From assembly GCA_029961685.1 (NCBI GenBank), contig JARWKL010000001.1, positions 50,873,062 through 50,937,061 on the forward strand: a stretch of DNA of 64,000 nucleotides, in the 5' to 3' direction. Each line of letters starts with the position of its first letter. Positions within the stretch are counted from its first letter, which is position 1. This document shows positions 25,501 through 37,500 of this stretch, in pieces. The stretch is from Aristolochia californica. Its lineage: Eukaryota > Streptophyta > Magnoliopsida > Piperales > Aristolochiaceae. Made by a program: the position numbers and the translations under genes. The notes beneath the pieces are model-generated. The model worked only from the letters and a program-made list of their open reading frames with translations, was not told the origin of the DNA and ran no database searches.

Positions 25501-28500
25501 GAGTGTTATCCCTGCATTTCTTAAGGACCTTTAGACCTTCCCGATATCACAGGATGGCTTAAAAAACTAGTGTACATTGCACCTTGCATAACACCTAGAA
25601 GAAAAGAACCATAACCTTCTGCCTTTAGGATCACTTCAAAAGCTTCATCCACTACTAATGATGAAGTCTATGCAGAATATAATACTTTCGGTCGACAACA
25701 GATCTATTATGTTCAAAAGGAAAAACCCTCCTCAAGCAAACACAAAGAGCAACAAGACAGTGAACCAGAAGCTTGGGACTTTAACGAAGTTGCAATAGAA
25801 AATACCAAGAAAAATGACTATTATGCTAAAGACAAAACCGCAGATGATCTTGGTAAAAGATTTAGAATGCTTCGACGCAGTAACACCGGCCAACATGAAG
25901 CAGAAACATCAAGGGTACGAGATACCTATGGCAGACAATTTCCGCGACAAAACAACAAATAATTCCCGAGAAAGAGAAAATTTCTCCCACTCTAAAATCT
26001 CATTGGGAGGACAAAGGTAGTTGACAAATGTCAATCCTTCTCATGCTACTAAAGGACACCAATTCATAGATAGCATAAACCCTTTTGGATTTTATGTCAA
26101 CTTGGATTGTCCCATGGAGAAAAAGTCCTCAAAGAATGGGAAAGAAGTATGAGCAATGCTGCTAATATGCATGAATCATGGGACAAAGATTCAGCATGGA
26201 ACTTCTTTACCCATGCCCTATAGGGTAACGTAGCTCATTGGAGGGACAACCTTCTCGAAGACCAAAAAACAGCTACCTCAGGCATTTATAGGCTCAGTAC
26301 TAAAAGGATTAGAGGCTAAGATATCAAAAGAATTTCTAGGAATACATCCTACCCTAGAAGCTCACAATGAAATTACTAAACAAAGAAAATGTTTAGAAAC
26401 ACTTCAAAAACTAAACAAGTTACAAATTTGTAACATCTGTTTTTATGAGAAGTATTATTGCGAATTTGCATGTTACTTCTATAAACTACAAAAAGATGAT
26501 CAGAAACTTTATCTGCCCATCTTTTATTCAAAATTACCAGAACCTTTTGCAACTGTTTTCGAAAAAGACTACATCGCAAAATATTGGCAAAACAACCCAG
26601 AGTTTCCAATTGTCACCATGGACATTTTCCTAGGTTATGATACTCTTGGAAGAAGACACATGTTTGTACAAGACATGTTGGCAAACCTCTGTGAAGCCCA
26701 AAGACTACAAAAGAAAAGTAGTAAGGCATATAAACAAACATTATGTTGTTCTTGTTAAGTTGGGTCCAAGGCCCTATCCCAAAATGACTAGTCATTCCGA
26801 CACTTCCCCCCACGGGGAACACCCGTGTACAAATGCAAATGCACAATCCCACCTATACGGGGACGGCCAAAGACAAAGTCCCACCTATTCGGGGACGAAA
26901 CAAACGGGGTGAGCGGGATTCAAACTCGAGACCACCTGCTCTAATACCATGTTGAAACCAGTGCGCTAAAAGGCTCGAACCTTTTAGGAAAGCAACCGCA
27001 CGGATCTTATACAAGGACTGACCAAGTCGATACAAACAAATATTCCAACACTCCCCCGCACGGGGAAAACCCGTGGACAAACTCACCGGAAATAACCGAG
27101 ACAAATTCACCAGAAATACCTGGGACAAATTCGGTGGGAGCGGGACTCGAACTCGGGACCAACCTACTCTGATACCATGTTGAAACCATTTGCACTAAAA
27201 GATCAACTTGTGTGCTAGAATCAGCCATTAAATATTACCAAACACCACACTTTAGTACACTAGAGCGTCAATTAACCAAAGGAAAACACTTTCCCCAAAT
27301 TTCAATATTTGCGTAGTCAAGTGGGCCCCACACCGAATTCAATTAGGGCAATACAGCACCCAATTCATTCAATTTAGAACCAATAGTGATCAATTCCAGC
27401 AATTGAGACTATTCATCAATGAAAGAATGACCTAATTGCAAGAAATCAAGATGGTGTAGCCTATATGGATGATGACGCAAGCATTAGGTTGACGACGCAG
27501 GCAGATATGAGAAATTTCCTCAAATTGGGGTCATTAAACACTTCTAAATCCCAACATTCAGTTAAATAGAAGCAGTAATCATTAGCCAATAGGCTAAGAT
27601 AGGCACAAAAAGGAAAAAAAACGAAAACTTTACCCTACCAGTCCAGAAATGTGGGAAAAACCTTCAAGGATATTGCTAAAAATGGAGAGAAGATCCACAA
27701 AATCCAAAAAAACTTGCCCAAGACTTGCATTATTGCTCTGATACCATGAAAAATAGGTGATTTGGGGAGAAAATAGAAGAGAAAATGGATTTCTGTACCA
27801 TGATTTCAATATGGTATCAGAGCAGGTACTCATATGTGGGCTTGCACCTAAACTATTTACTTGTAGGGCAACAAAAGAGGGCCTACACCTAAACTATCTA
27901 CTTGTAGAGCCACAAAAGAGGGCCTACACCTAAACTGCCTACTCCTAAATTATCCACTTGTAGAACCACAAAAAGAGGGTCTACACGTGAGGGGGAGTGT
28001 TAAGGAATAGTCCCACATGGATTATTGAGTACAAATATCTTGAGTTTATTAGTTGAGAAAGAGGCTTCCTAAGGTGGCTAATCATTTTAGGATGGGCCTT
28101 GGACCCAACTTAACAGTTCTAACCAGAACAAAAATGTAGGGGCTTATGGTTGTAAAACCAACTCCCATAAGTAAAGAAAATATCCTAAAAAAATTCATAA
28201 GAAAAAATTTAGAATACAACAAAGTTCAAAAACCAGGTATACTCCCTGAAAGAGATACTTTAGAAAAAGAACGAACTCTGGCCCCACCACATCCAGTAAA
28301 GGGTCAAATGCTTATTGCCCAAAGGGGAAACTCCCGAGCAAATGTAAATGCTTATTGCCCAAAGGGGAAACTCCCGAGCAAATGTAAATGCTGGATATGC
28401 CAGAAAGAAGGAGACTTCGCTATCGATTGTCCAAATGATAGGAAAAATGAGCAGTACAATACTTACATGCTACTAGCCGAAGAAAAAGGATTGAAAATCA

Positions 28501-31500
28501 TCCATCATGATGAAATCCAATCAGAAGATGAAGTGTATGAACTTCATCTCGAAACAGAGTCTTCCACCTCGATAAACTCAGAAAACATGTCGGACTCTTC
28601 ATGCACCTTCTTTGAATGAGTATCCGCATAAATGCAGAGCATGTAGCATCTGGAAATTCTTATATCACGGTCATGCTTAAGCTTCTGGGATATATAAAAT
28701 TCCATATACACGCTCTAGTCGATACTGGAAGTTCCTATTGTTTCACTCGACAAAATTTACTTCCAACAAATTTATGGAAAACGGTTGAAGTACCCCTTCA
28801 AGTAAGAGTTGGCTCAGGAGAAAATATTTCTCTACCTGTAGAAGCCCGAAACATTCATCTCGATATTGGAGGTGAATGGTTTATGATTCCAAAACTTATT
28901 AGTTTAGGACCGAACATAAACTCTGGACCAAATCTCGTCCTTGGAAATGAATGATTAATGTTTCACGCCCCTTTAGAACAAACCCCAGCCTACTACAAAC
29001 TTTGTTGTCAAACTCAACGCGAGATAAATAATTCTGCCGTATACATATACGTATACGCAATAAAACCCAATGAAGCTTTTGCCATTTCTGGCAATGGCGA
29101 CGTCCTCCACCAAGTCTTCAAAAAATGTAGCAAGCGTGGTGATGAGGTTCCCTCCTTGAAATCTCCCCTCCTCGCAGAATCCTGCGATTCAGAAGTCCAA
29201 CAGCTTCTGGATTCCACTTGTTCTTAGAAACCCTTAGAATGGAGGAATAAACAAAAACCATATGCCAACCTCGAACTTCTTGACCCTGAAAAAGAGATTC
29301 GAGAAAAACCAATGGTTTACAGGCCATCTGATGTTGAAGAATTCTCAACTCAGATAAATGACTTGCTAACCCAAGGTTTAATTCGAGCAAGTTATTCTCC
29401 ACACACATCTCCTGCTTTCCTTGTACAAAATCATGTAGAGATAAAACGTGGAAAAGCTAGAATGGTCATTAACTATAAAAAGGTTAATGAAACCACAAAA
29501 ATGGATGACTACTATCTTCCTAACAAAGAACGGTTAATAGCCACAATAAGAGGAAAACAATGGTTTTCCAAGTTTGATTGCAAATCAAGGTTTTGGCAGA
29601 TTCGTCTAACCGAGAGAGTTATTCCCCTCACTACATTCAATTGTCCTTCTAGACATTATGAATGGCTTGTTATGCCCTTCGGGTTAAAACAAGCACCCAA
29701 TATATTTCAAAGAAGAATGGACAATATCCTCAAACCATTCTTTAAATTTTGCCTAGTTTATGTTGACGATATCTTAGTTTTCTCTGAAAACAAAGATCAA
29801 CATAAAGAGCAATTACTTAAGGTATTAGATACCTTAAAAAATGTTGGGATGGCACTCAGAAAAAATAAATCAGAATTGTTTAAAAATAAGATAGATTTCT
29901 TAAGACTAAACATATCTAAAGGAGAAATCATAATCTGGAAAAACTAGCAGCTTTCCCGAATGAAATAGAAGATGTAAAACAACTTCAACGTTTCTTAGGA
30001 TGTCTAACGTATGCTGAACAATTCATAAAGAATTTAGCAGAAATTAGAAAACCTTTTCAACAGAAGTTAAAGAAAGATGTCAAATGGGAATGGACTCCCA
30101 CTGACAGTTCAAAAGTAATCAGGATCAAACAAATGATGAAACACCTCCCGGCATTAACTCTACTAGATCCAGATGCAAAACAAATTTTAGAAACTGATGC
30201 CTCAGATCATACATGGGCAGCAGTACTAAAATGTAAAACCAATGATTATAAAAGAATATGCAAATATACTTCAGGAACATTTACATTTGCTAAAATAAAT
30301 TATCATTCTTATGAAAATGAAATTTTAGCGGTAAAAAAAGGGATAAATTTTTTTTATATTTATCTTGTCCCTAAAGAATTTCTAGTTAGAACCGACTATA
30401 AAAATTTTATTGGTTTTATGACAAGAAATTTAGAAGATTTACTTTGTCAAGGTAGGCTACTTCGATGGCAACAATGGTTCTTTCAGTTCTCTTTTACTAT
30501 TGAACACATTAAAGAAGACAAAAATTATTTACCTGATACTCATACTCGAGAATTTTCTTGTGTTACAGACAGGTAAACAAAAATGGATCCTCTCAGCAGC
30601 ACATTGATGGATCTGGCAGCAGCAATCGCCACCCTCACGGTATTGCTATCAACATTATAGTCTCTTTTCGACAACCTCTTAGTTCTTTCTAAACGAGGAG
30701 AACTATCAGAGAACTGTGCCCATTTTGGGTTAAGTGGTGAAGACTCAAGGTTAAGGAATTAACCAAAGAGTTAAAAGAACTCACAAAAAGGCGTGTTACG
30801 CCAAGCTCATCCAGGACTTCTATCGGATCTCCATCTTGGGAAAAGGAAGCTATAACGTCTGCCAACAAGCAGACGGATGACTTTAGTGTTTTGCTAAACA
30901 CAGGTCGACCCGGGATTTCTAGAAAAGAAAATCACAACCCAATCTTCTCTGAAGAAAGGGGAATCAGGGACTTCTAACCGAGGTCTTAGCATTAAAAGAA
31001 CATTTAGGTTCTTCTAGTCCATCAAGGTATAAAACCCCTTTTACACCTGGACTCCAGAATGATCTACAGGTGGAAACTATTAGATCGTTTAGAATTTTGT
31101 AGAGAAAGCCTAGCTCTCGCTTTACAACAAAGAGATACTCTTCACAACCCAGTCTTCTCTGAAGAAAGGGGAATCAAGGACTTCTACCCACCAGTCTCAA
31201 GCTGGAAAGGAAGCCAAAACAACTCTAGAACCCATGGAGACAGACAAGCCAAAGAAAGATACTTCTTTCAAAGCACGATTAGTTACCCCATTTGAGTTCA
31301 CTAGGTTGACAAGCCTGGGTAAACCAGATAAAAAAGAGTTTAATGAGTTCGATTTTCTTATGAAAGTCAAACCTCTAAAAGTCAAAGACATTATGTCTAC
31401 AGAACCTTCACTATGCCCTCAAAAGGTGGCCAGTGATAGTTCAAAAGAGTCTATTTGCCATAAGACTCAATTCCAAAATTGGAATGAAAAACTTGGCATA

Positions 31501-34500
31501 GGGATTCATACTCCCTTTATGACCACGGACTCTAGCGAACGCTGGAACCGATTGGTGATACATCCATAAATGGATAGTAAATATATCAGTATGCTATACA
31601 CATACGAATTAATTGGACAAATCTTTATACAAGCAACAGATATAATTGTAATTGAAAGATTACCAAAAGAAATAATTGAGGCTTGCAAGAGTTTCTACTC
31701 TGCCACCAAGGCAAAAGCTATGAGGTTGAGATTTGTCTCTTCCGGAACAGAAATCATTGAAGATAACAAGGTTATACCAAGTATTTCGGTGATAACTATT
31801 GAAATCCTTGACAAGGAAAGCTACCGGATTTCAATCCCAAGTTTAAACAAAAATCACGACCATGTCCCGAGGAGGTTTGAAAGAACAGATGGTTTCAATG
31901 GAGACTTTCTAAAAAATATTTGGCCACTGCTCAAAGAAGATATTTTTGCTATACTGCTTGGTTTCTATAGAAATGGTATCACTTATCACCGCATTGGGGC
32001 TACATTCATCACTCTGGTGCCGAAGAAGATCAATGTTGAAAAACCAGAAGATTTCCGACCTAGCAGCCTGGTCACTAGTGCGAATAAAATTATTGCAAAA
32101 TTTTTGGCACATCGGCTTAGAGCCCTTCTTCTGATCGCCATCCACCGTGGACAAGGTGTTTTTCTCAAGGGGAGAGAAATTCTTGACTCTACAATGGTTG
32201 CACATGAGCTCATTGACCATTTCAGACGTAACAAAGAGCAAATAATTGCCCTGAAGCTTGATTTGGAAAAGGCTTTTGATCGGGTTAATTGGATTCTTCT
32301 AGATGAGCTTATGGAAAAAATGGGATTCAGCTCAAAATGGAGATTTTGGATTCGGAGTTCTGTGAATTCGGCTTCCAACTCTCTCATTCTTAATGGCTCC
32401 GTAAACGGTTATTTTAAAGGGACTAGGGGGATCAAACAAGGAGACCCACTCTCTTTGCTTCTTTTCAATATTATTGGGGAATTTCTTTCCCTATGTTTTA
32501 TTCACCAATGAATCTGGGGTGGCTCCCCCCAACCAGCTCTCAACAGGCTTTTTTTTTTTTTTTTTTAAATGATACTGATTTTTATTAAGACAAAATCTCA
32601 AAAGAGCAAATTACAAAGGAAGGAATCCTTCCCATACAATGAGAGATTACTGGGAAGCTCTCAGCAAGCTTTCAACATCCCCATTCTACAATTTGCAGAT
32701 GATACTCTCATTTTGGGAGTGGAAATATAGATAGTGCAAGAAGGATCAAAGCTGTTTTGGGCCTTTTTGAACTTGCCTCGGGGCAAAAAGTTAATTGGGG
32801 GAAAACATCTGTTATGGGTTTTAATACTTGCCCTACTTTATTAGAGGAGTCGGCAAATATATTTGGTTTTAAAACCTCCACTATCCCATCAACCTACCTT
32901 GGTCTTCCTCTCTTCAATGGCCGCATTACCCAAAGTCTATGGAATCCAATAGTGGAAAAATTGGAGACCTATCTAGCAACTTGGAAGGGCAGGTTTCTTA
33001 GCAAAGCAGGCAGACTCATTCTCTTGAAGTCTTGTATCGTAGGTATTCCAAACTATGCTTTATCCTTTATGCCTTGTCCTAATTCGGTTTGCAATACCAT
33101 GGATAGGCTTAAAAGAAGATTTCTATGGAGAGGATCAAGTGATACTTTTAAGTACCATTTGGTCAAATGGGATGATGTCTGTATGGGAAAAAATATGGGA
33201 GGACTAGGGATTCGGAAATCGAAGGATATGATCCAGGCAATGCTCTTAAAATGGCTGTGGAATAACAACAATATTTCTTCTAATCTTCGGACGGAAATGG
33301 TATCTGCGAAACTTGGTTGTCCTTCTCCTTGGTGGATCTCAGGTGGCAATCGGAGAAGTCTTTCTCCAATTTGGAGATCATTATATCTTCTTATACCCAA
33401 GTTCTCTTCAGCTGTCAAATTCTATGTTGGTAATGGAAGATCTTTAAAGTTTTGGGAGGACTGGTGGACGGGTCAAGAGCCGTTACAATCAACTTACAGG
33501 AACCTTCTCCTCCTATCTCTACAAAAGGATATATCGGTTGCTGATGCTTTTGAAGATAATGGATTGAACTTAAACCCTAGAAGGGGTCTCTCTGATACCG
33601 AGGCTCTGGAGGCAAGTAGGTTGATGGAATCTCTACAAACCTATAGATTGAGGCCTTTAATTGCGGATAAGATGATATGGTGGCCTGATAAAAGTGGTAT
33701 CTTCACAGTATCCTCTGCTTACAACTTCATCAACGGTTGGCATACAAACCAAAGGGATCATGAGGTTCTTTTTTCATGGCATCTCTATGTCTCGCCAAAG
33801 ATAAAAAAAATTGCTTGGAGTGCTTACCATGGAAAGATATTCTCGACAGATGTGCTCAGAAGAAGAGGTCATCCAGCAATTGACCCTCTCTGCCCCCTAT
33901 GCAACTTTGAGGTTGAATCAGTCAACCACATTTTGCTTCACTGCTCATTTTCGTGGAGGGTATGGTCTTCCATTCTTAGTAAGACGGGTTTACAATTTTG
34001 TATGTCAGTGGATTTGATTTCTTTCAGTAAGATACTCATTGGTACTCCCCTTCTTGGGCTTGGTAAGCTTCTGATTTCCGCATGCACTGCTTTTATTTCA
34101 TGGGGACTTTGGAATGAACGTAACCGAAGGCGTTTTGATACTAGAAGTAACTCTGTGACTAGAGTGGCAGATTGTGTGACTGGCCAGATCTCTACTTGGC
34201 TCCTTACTAAAAAGCCTTTCTCCTCCTTTGCTAGTTCATCCATCCGTGATAATTGGAACATTATTGCAAATATGAGGTGTGGAACCAAGACCCCGGTCAT
34301 GCAAGAATGAACCCTCCCAGAGCTTGGTTTCCTACAGTTAAATTTTGATGGTTCCTCCCAGGGTAATCTAGGAAAGGCGGGTTTTGGTGGTGTTATCTCA
34401 GATCCCTCAGGCAATCAATGTTTATCATATGTTGGTCTGCTTGGCATTGTTGATTCAACGACGGCAGAGATTCGAGGTCTTTTCAATGGGCTTCGCGTTT

Positions 34501-37500
34501 ACAGTGACCATTACAGTAGTCCTATTCACATTTAGGGGGATTCGAAGGTGGTTATTGGTTGGTGTGAAAAGGCTCCCCCTCCCCCCCCCCCCCCCCCCCC
34601 CCCTTCCAATGGCGCCATTGGGATTCCTTGCGGGAAATCCTTGAAATTTCTTCTCAATTTTCTTGTATTTGGTCTCACATTCCGAGCTTTGCTAATTCGG
34701 TGGCAGATGTGCTTGCCAAGACAGGAGCTTCCTTACAATCTTTTTTTTTTTTTTAAATGATGTTGAATTTTATTATGAAAGCTCAAACGAGCAGATTACA
34801 CGAGGGGAAGCCTTTCCAAACAATGAGAGATTGCTGGGAGGTTCCGGATTTTTCCAATTTATCAGCCAAAGAATTGGCTGATCTAGGAACGAGGTTCCAA
34901 TTACAATGAATAGATGACACAATGTCAGCAATACAATCAGTGATTGGCTAGTGGCACCAAGGAGGGGAGTTTTTTTTTGAACACCAGCTGATGACAGTTT
35001 TTGAATCGCCTTCAATAATCAGCTTGCCAAGGAGCCGCTCTTTAAAGATTTGGAGGCCGAACAGAAGAGCACTCACTTACAATCTCTTGTTGTTAGGGAA
35101 TTGCTCTCCGTCCCTCTGTAATTCTTTGTTCTTTTCTTAATATATACATCGTTTTTCAAAACAAAATAATATTATCGAAATAGTGCCTAATAGGATCCAA
35201 GCTAGGTACTTAGTAATATTCGGCTAGGTAGAAAACGAAACGGAGTTTTGCTCTACCCTACTGATGCAGCCATGGAGCTACATCGGTTGACATGTACGGC
35301 TTGGGGACCTCTGAAAACCGTAAGGTCGCATAGCGATTTAGCCTACAAATAATAAGTCGGCAAAATTAGGGTCAAACCCCAAATAATATTAAGTAGCAGC
35401 AGAAGTCATGTTGGGCCTATTGGAGACTATTAGGCTAATAGTGTATCTAGTGTTTTATCACTGATAAATTGAGACACGTATTATATCAGCTGGAATACTC
35501 GAGGCTGCAGGGCTACTAGTCCGAAGAGACTCACTTGCCAAAAGGGTCATTGCCACTGGTTTAACAACGCCACGTAACAGTTTCTCAATAAATCAGGAAG
35601 TTGTAGGATTTAAAAAAAATGCATTTTTACTTGAGGGAAAATATTTAAGAACAAATATAAAAAAGTCTAACATGGCTCTCATTGAGCCAAAATTAATATG
35701 GTGGAATCTAAGAGGAGCCTCATAGAAAGGAAGTCTCACAAAAGAGGTTCAGTTAAAAGGTGTTTTAGATAGTAATCTTCTATTTATGTTCATTTGTTTA
35801 TTTGTGTTAGGACTTATTTTAAGTATAAGTGAAACAAGGGTAGTTTAATTGTAATCTTATTCTATCTTATTTTCTTTATTATAAATAGAGGGATTGTACT
35901 AAGTTATAATCAAGTCAGTGAATTATTTTTCTTTTTCAGAAATTCAACAAAGCAACACTTCATATAGCAAAAAACCAGTTTTTCATGAAAGAGTTAAGCA
36001 TATTAAAGTAGAATGCCATTTTATCAGAGAGAAATTGCAAACTGGAGACACCACAATGTCTACATTCCTTCAAGAAATCAATTTACTGACATCTTCACCA
36101 AAGCAGTAGCAACAACAACTCTTCATGCTTTTTTTTAATATTATAGGGTAGTGAGCGAGCGAGAGGAGCGAGAGGCATTTTCTTTTGCTTAACGTGCGAC
36201 GTTAACTATCGTATCGTGCGACGTTTATTTTGAAACTGATAACGTGCGCTTAAACCCACAAAATGGGAGAGAGAGCTCCCCCAACGATCATCGTCCCTCT
36301 GGCCGGCGACCGGACCACCTCCGACAACCACCGCCACTCAGGCAAGGATACCACGAGCATTTCCAACACCGGTAGAAGACGCGATGATGCTGCAATGAGA
36401 AGAAATGGAGGAAAAGTCTCTCCACGACAAGGAAGAAAAACCCACAGCTAGTAGGATTGTCCTGCCACTGCTCCGGCGAGCTTTCTGAGGCTCCGACGGA
36501 GGAATACAAAGCTCGCTGGACGACAGTCTCTCGCCGAAAGAAACGAAATAATCTTTTCCGCTACAGCTACGGAAAATGCAGAGTTATCGTCAAGAGAGTC
36601 GTCCGAAAATCTAGTCCGGTGATCCGTATGTCCTCAGCCGACGGATCAAAAATTTCATTCATCTGCGTCCCAGTAGAAGCGATACACAACTTCAGACTTC
36701 AGTTCCAGAGAGCTACCACAGAAACTGAGAAACCCCGTGAACTCTGGTCACGGGACTCGATTTCCCTCTTCTCGATGACTACCTTCCGTGGTCGTCGGGA
36801 ATGTCGGGTCACCCAAAGAAGAGGAACCTCCATGTTAGCCAGATTATTCATACCAGAGGCCACAAACTCAGGTTTTGGCTGGAATGAGCTAGCTGCTGCA
36901 CTCCAGAGCCTCTTCCTGGCGCTAGACACAGCATAAGCGCCAATCCTCCCCAGTGATGCTAGAGTAAGATTTCCAACTTCCACCCGACTTATCCGACACA
37001 TCACTCACCCTAGAATCCCACAAAAAATACCCTTGGCCCCAAAACCAGATGTCATCCACCTCTCTATCTTTACTCCAGGAATAACCATACCCTTCCCCCC
37101 CCCATTGAAACCCTCACAGATCTTCCTATAAATCATCCCCATAGCCCCCACACTCCACAAACTTCCCCCAGGATATTGGAATATCCCCCTCGCTCACCCC
37201 CGGGAAATCCCTACCCTGAAAACCTGAAAATTACCTCTCCGACGCAGAGTCCGGAAGTAGTGAGCGCACTCCTTGTGCCCACAGGCAAAACAATTCTCCC
37301 CCTCCCGTTGTAACCTACCAGCGCCGAGCTAGAGGTCAACAGAGACAACTTCTACAGGGAGGACCTAGTGCCATGACTCGATTCCCCTGCAACCCAGAGA
37401 CGGGAGATTTCATCATTCCAAAGCCGGGTGAACGAGCTCAAGTGTTTAAGGCAGCTCTCCAGTCAGAACAACACAAATACGACCCAGAAACCTGGGCCCA

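Larger units (their letters stand above)
21757..25553 (-). mobile_element. Endogenous caulimovirid, inverted (left) copy
   Basis: On the minus strand this holds, in order, the C-terminal part of RT (25553 to about 25050, split by a miniature LTR element), RNase H (about 25050-24580), a coiled-coil frame (24463-24203), a further conserved frame (23806-23186 and onward to about 22498), and an intergenic region (22260-21757) also present at 35160-35635. Stops and shifts break every frame, so this is a relic. The layout, with RT-RNase H followed by a late ORF and no integrase, fits Caulimoviridae; the genus is not resolved. Confidence 0.8.
25565..31876 (+). mobile_element. Endogenous caulimovirid, right copy (capsid to late ORF)
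   Basis: Read on the plus strand: capsid region (about 25565-26747), interruption by a composite small LTR insertion, zinc-knuckle and capsid end (28146-28619), aspartic protease (28616-28954), RT (29230-29947), RNase H (29948-30576), coiled-coil frame (about 30583-30900) and late ORF (31059-31860). A truncated LINE then begins; viral intergenic sequence resumes at about 35160. The copy joins the left copy near 25554-25564 in opposite orientation. Frames carry frameshifts and stops throughout, and the order of domains is that of Caulimoviridae. Confidence 0.82.
31877..35160 (+). mobile_element. 5'-truncated L1-type LINE in the caulimovirid copy
   Basis: It begins inside the RT ([12 protein letters not shown]) and includes [47 protein letters not shown], the long frame 32757-34310 (thumb, [20 protein letters not shown], zinc knuckle [14 protein letters not shown]) and the RNase H end up to about 35117. 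Two small LINE fragments are inserted at 32552-32655 and 34742-35075. No clean poly-A or target copy was found, and about 0.9 kb of virus present in the left copy is missing here, so a deletion came with or after insertion. A C homopolymer near 34570-34603 disrupts RNase H. Confidence 0.85.
16901..35949 (+). mobile_element. LTR element C (no pol), host of the caulimovirid block
   Basis: LTR1 is 16901-17240 (TATTGAAG to TTCAACA), followed by a primer-site relic AGGTAATAGAAC at 17241. LTR2 is 35642-35949, preceded by the purine tract TTGAGGGAAAA. The 5-bp flanks are AAACA and AAGCA. Intact copia RNase H would read through AAGCA, so the left copy carries the mutation. The interior (17253-21756 and a few bases before LTR2) encodes no gag or pol. 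It has CTG-rich stretches near 18470-18780 and a 34-bp tandem duplication. It was interrupted by a LINE fragment and by the endogenous virus block. Confidence 0.8.

Noticed and set aside
29230..30576. Ty3/gypsy retrotransposon instead of caulimovirid
   Set aside because: No integrase follows RNase H, no LTRs bound the block, and a late ORF plus a shared intergenic region follow in both copies.
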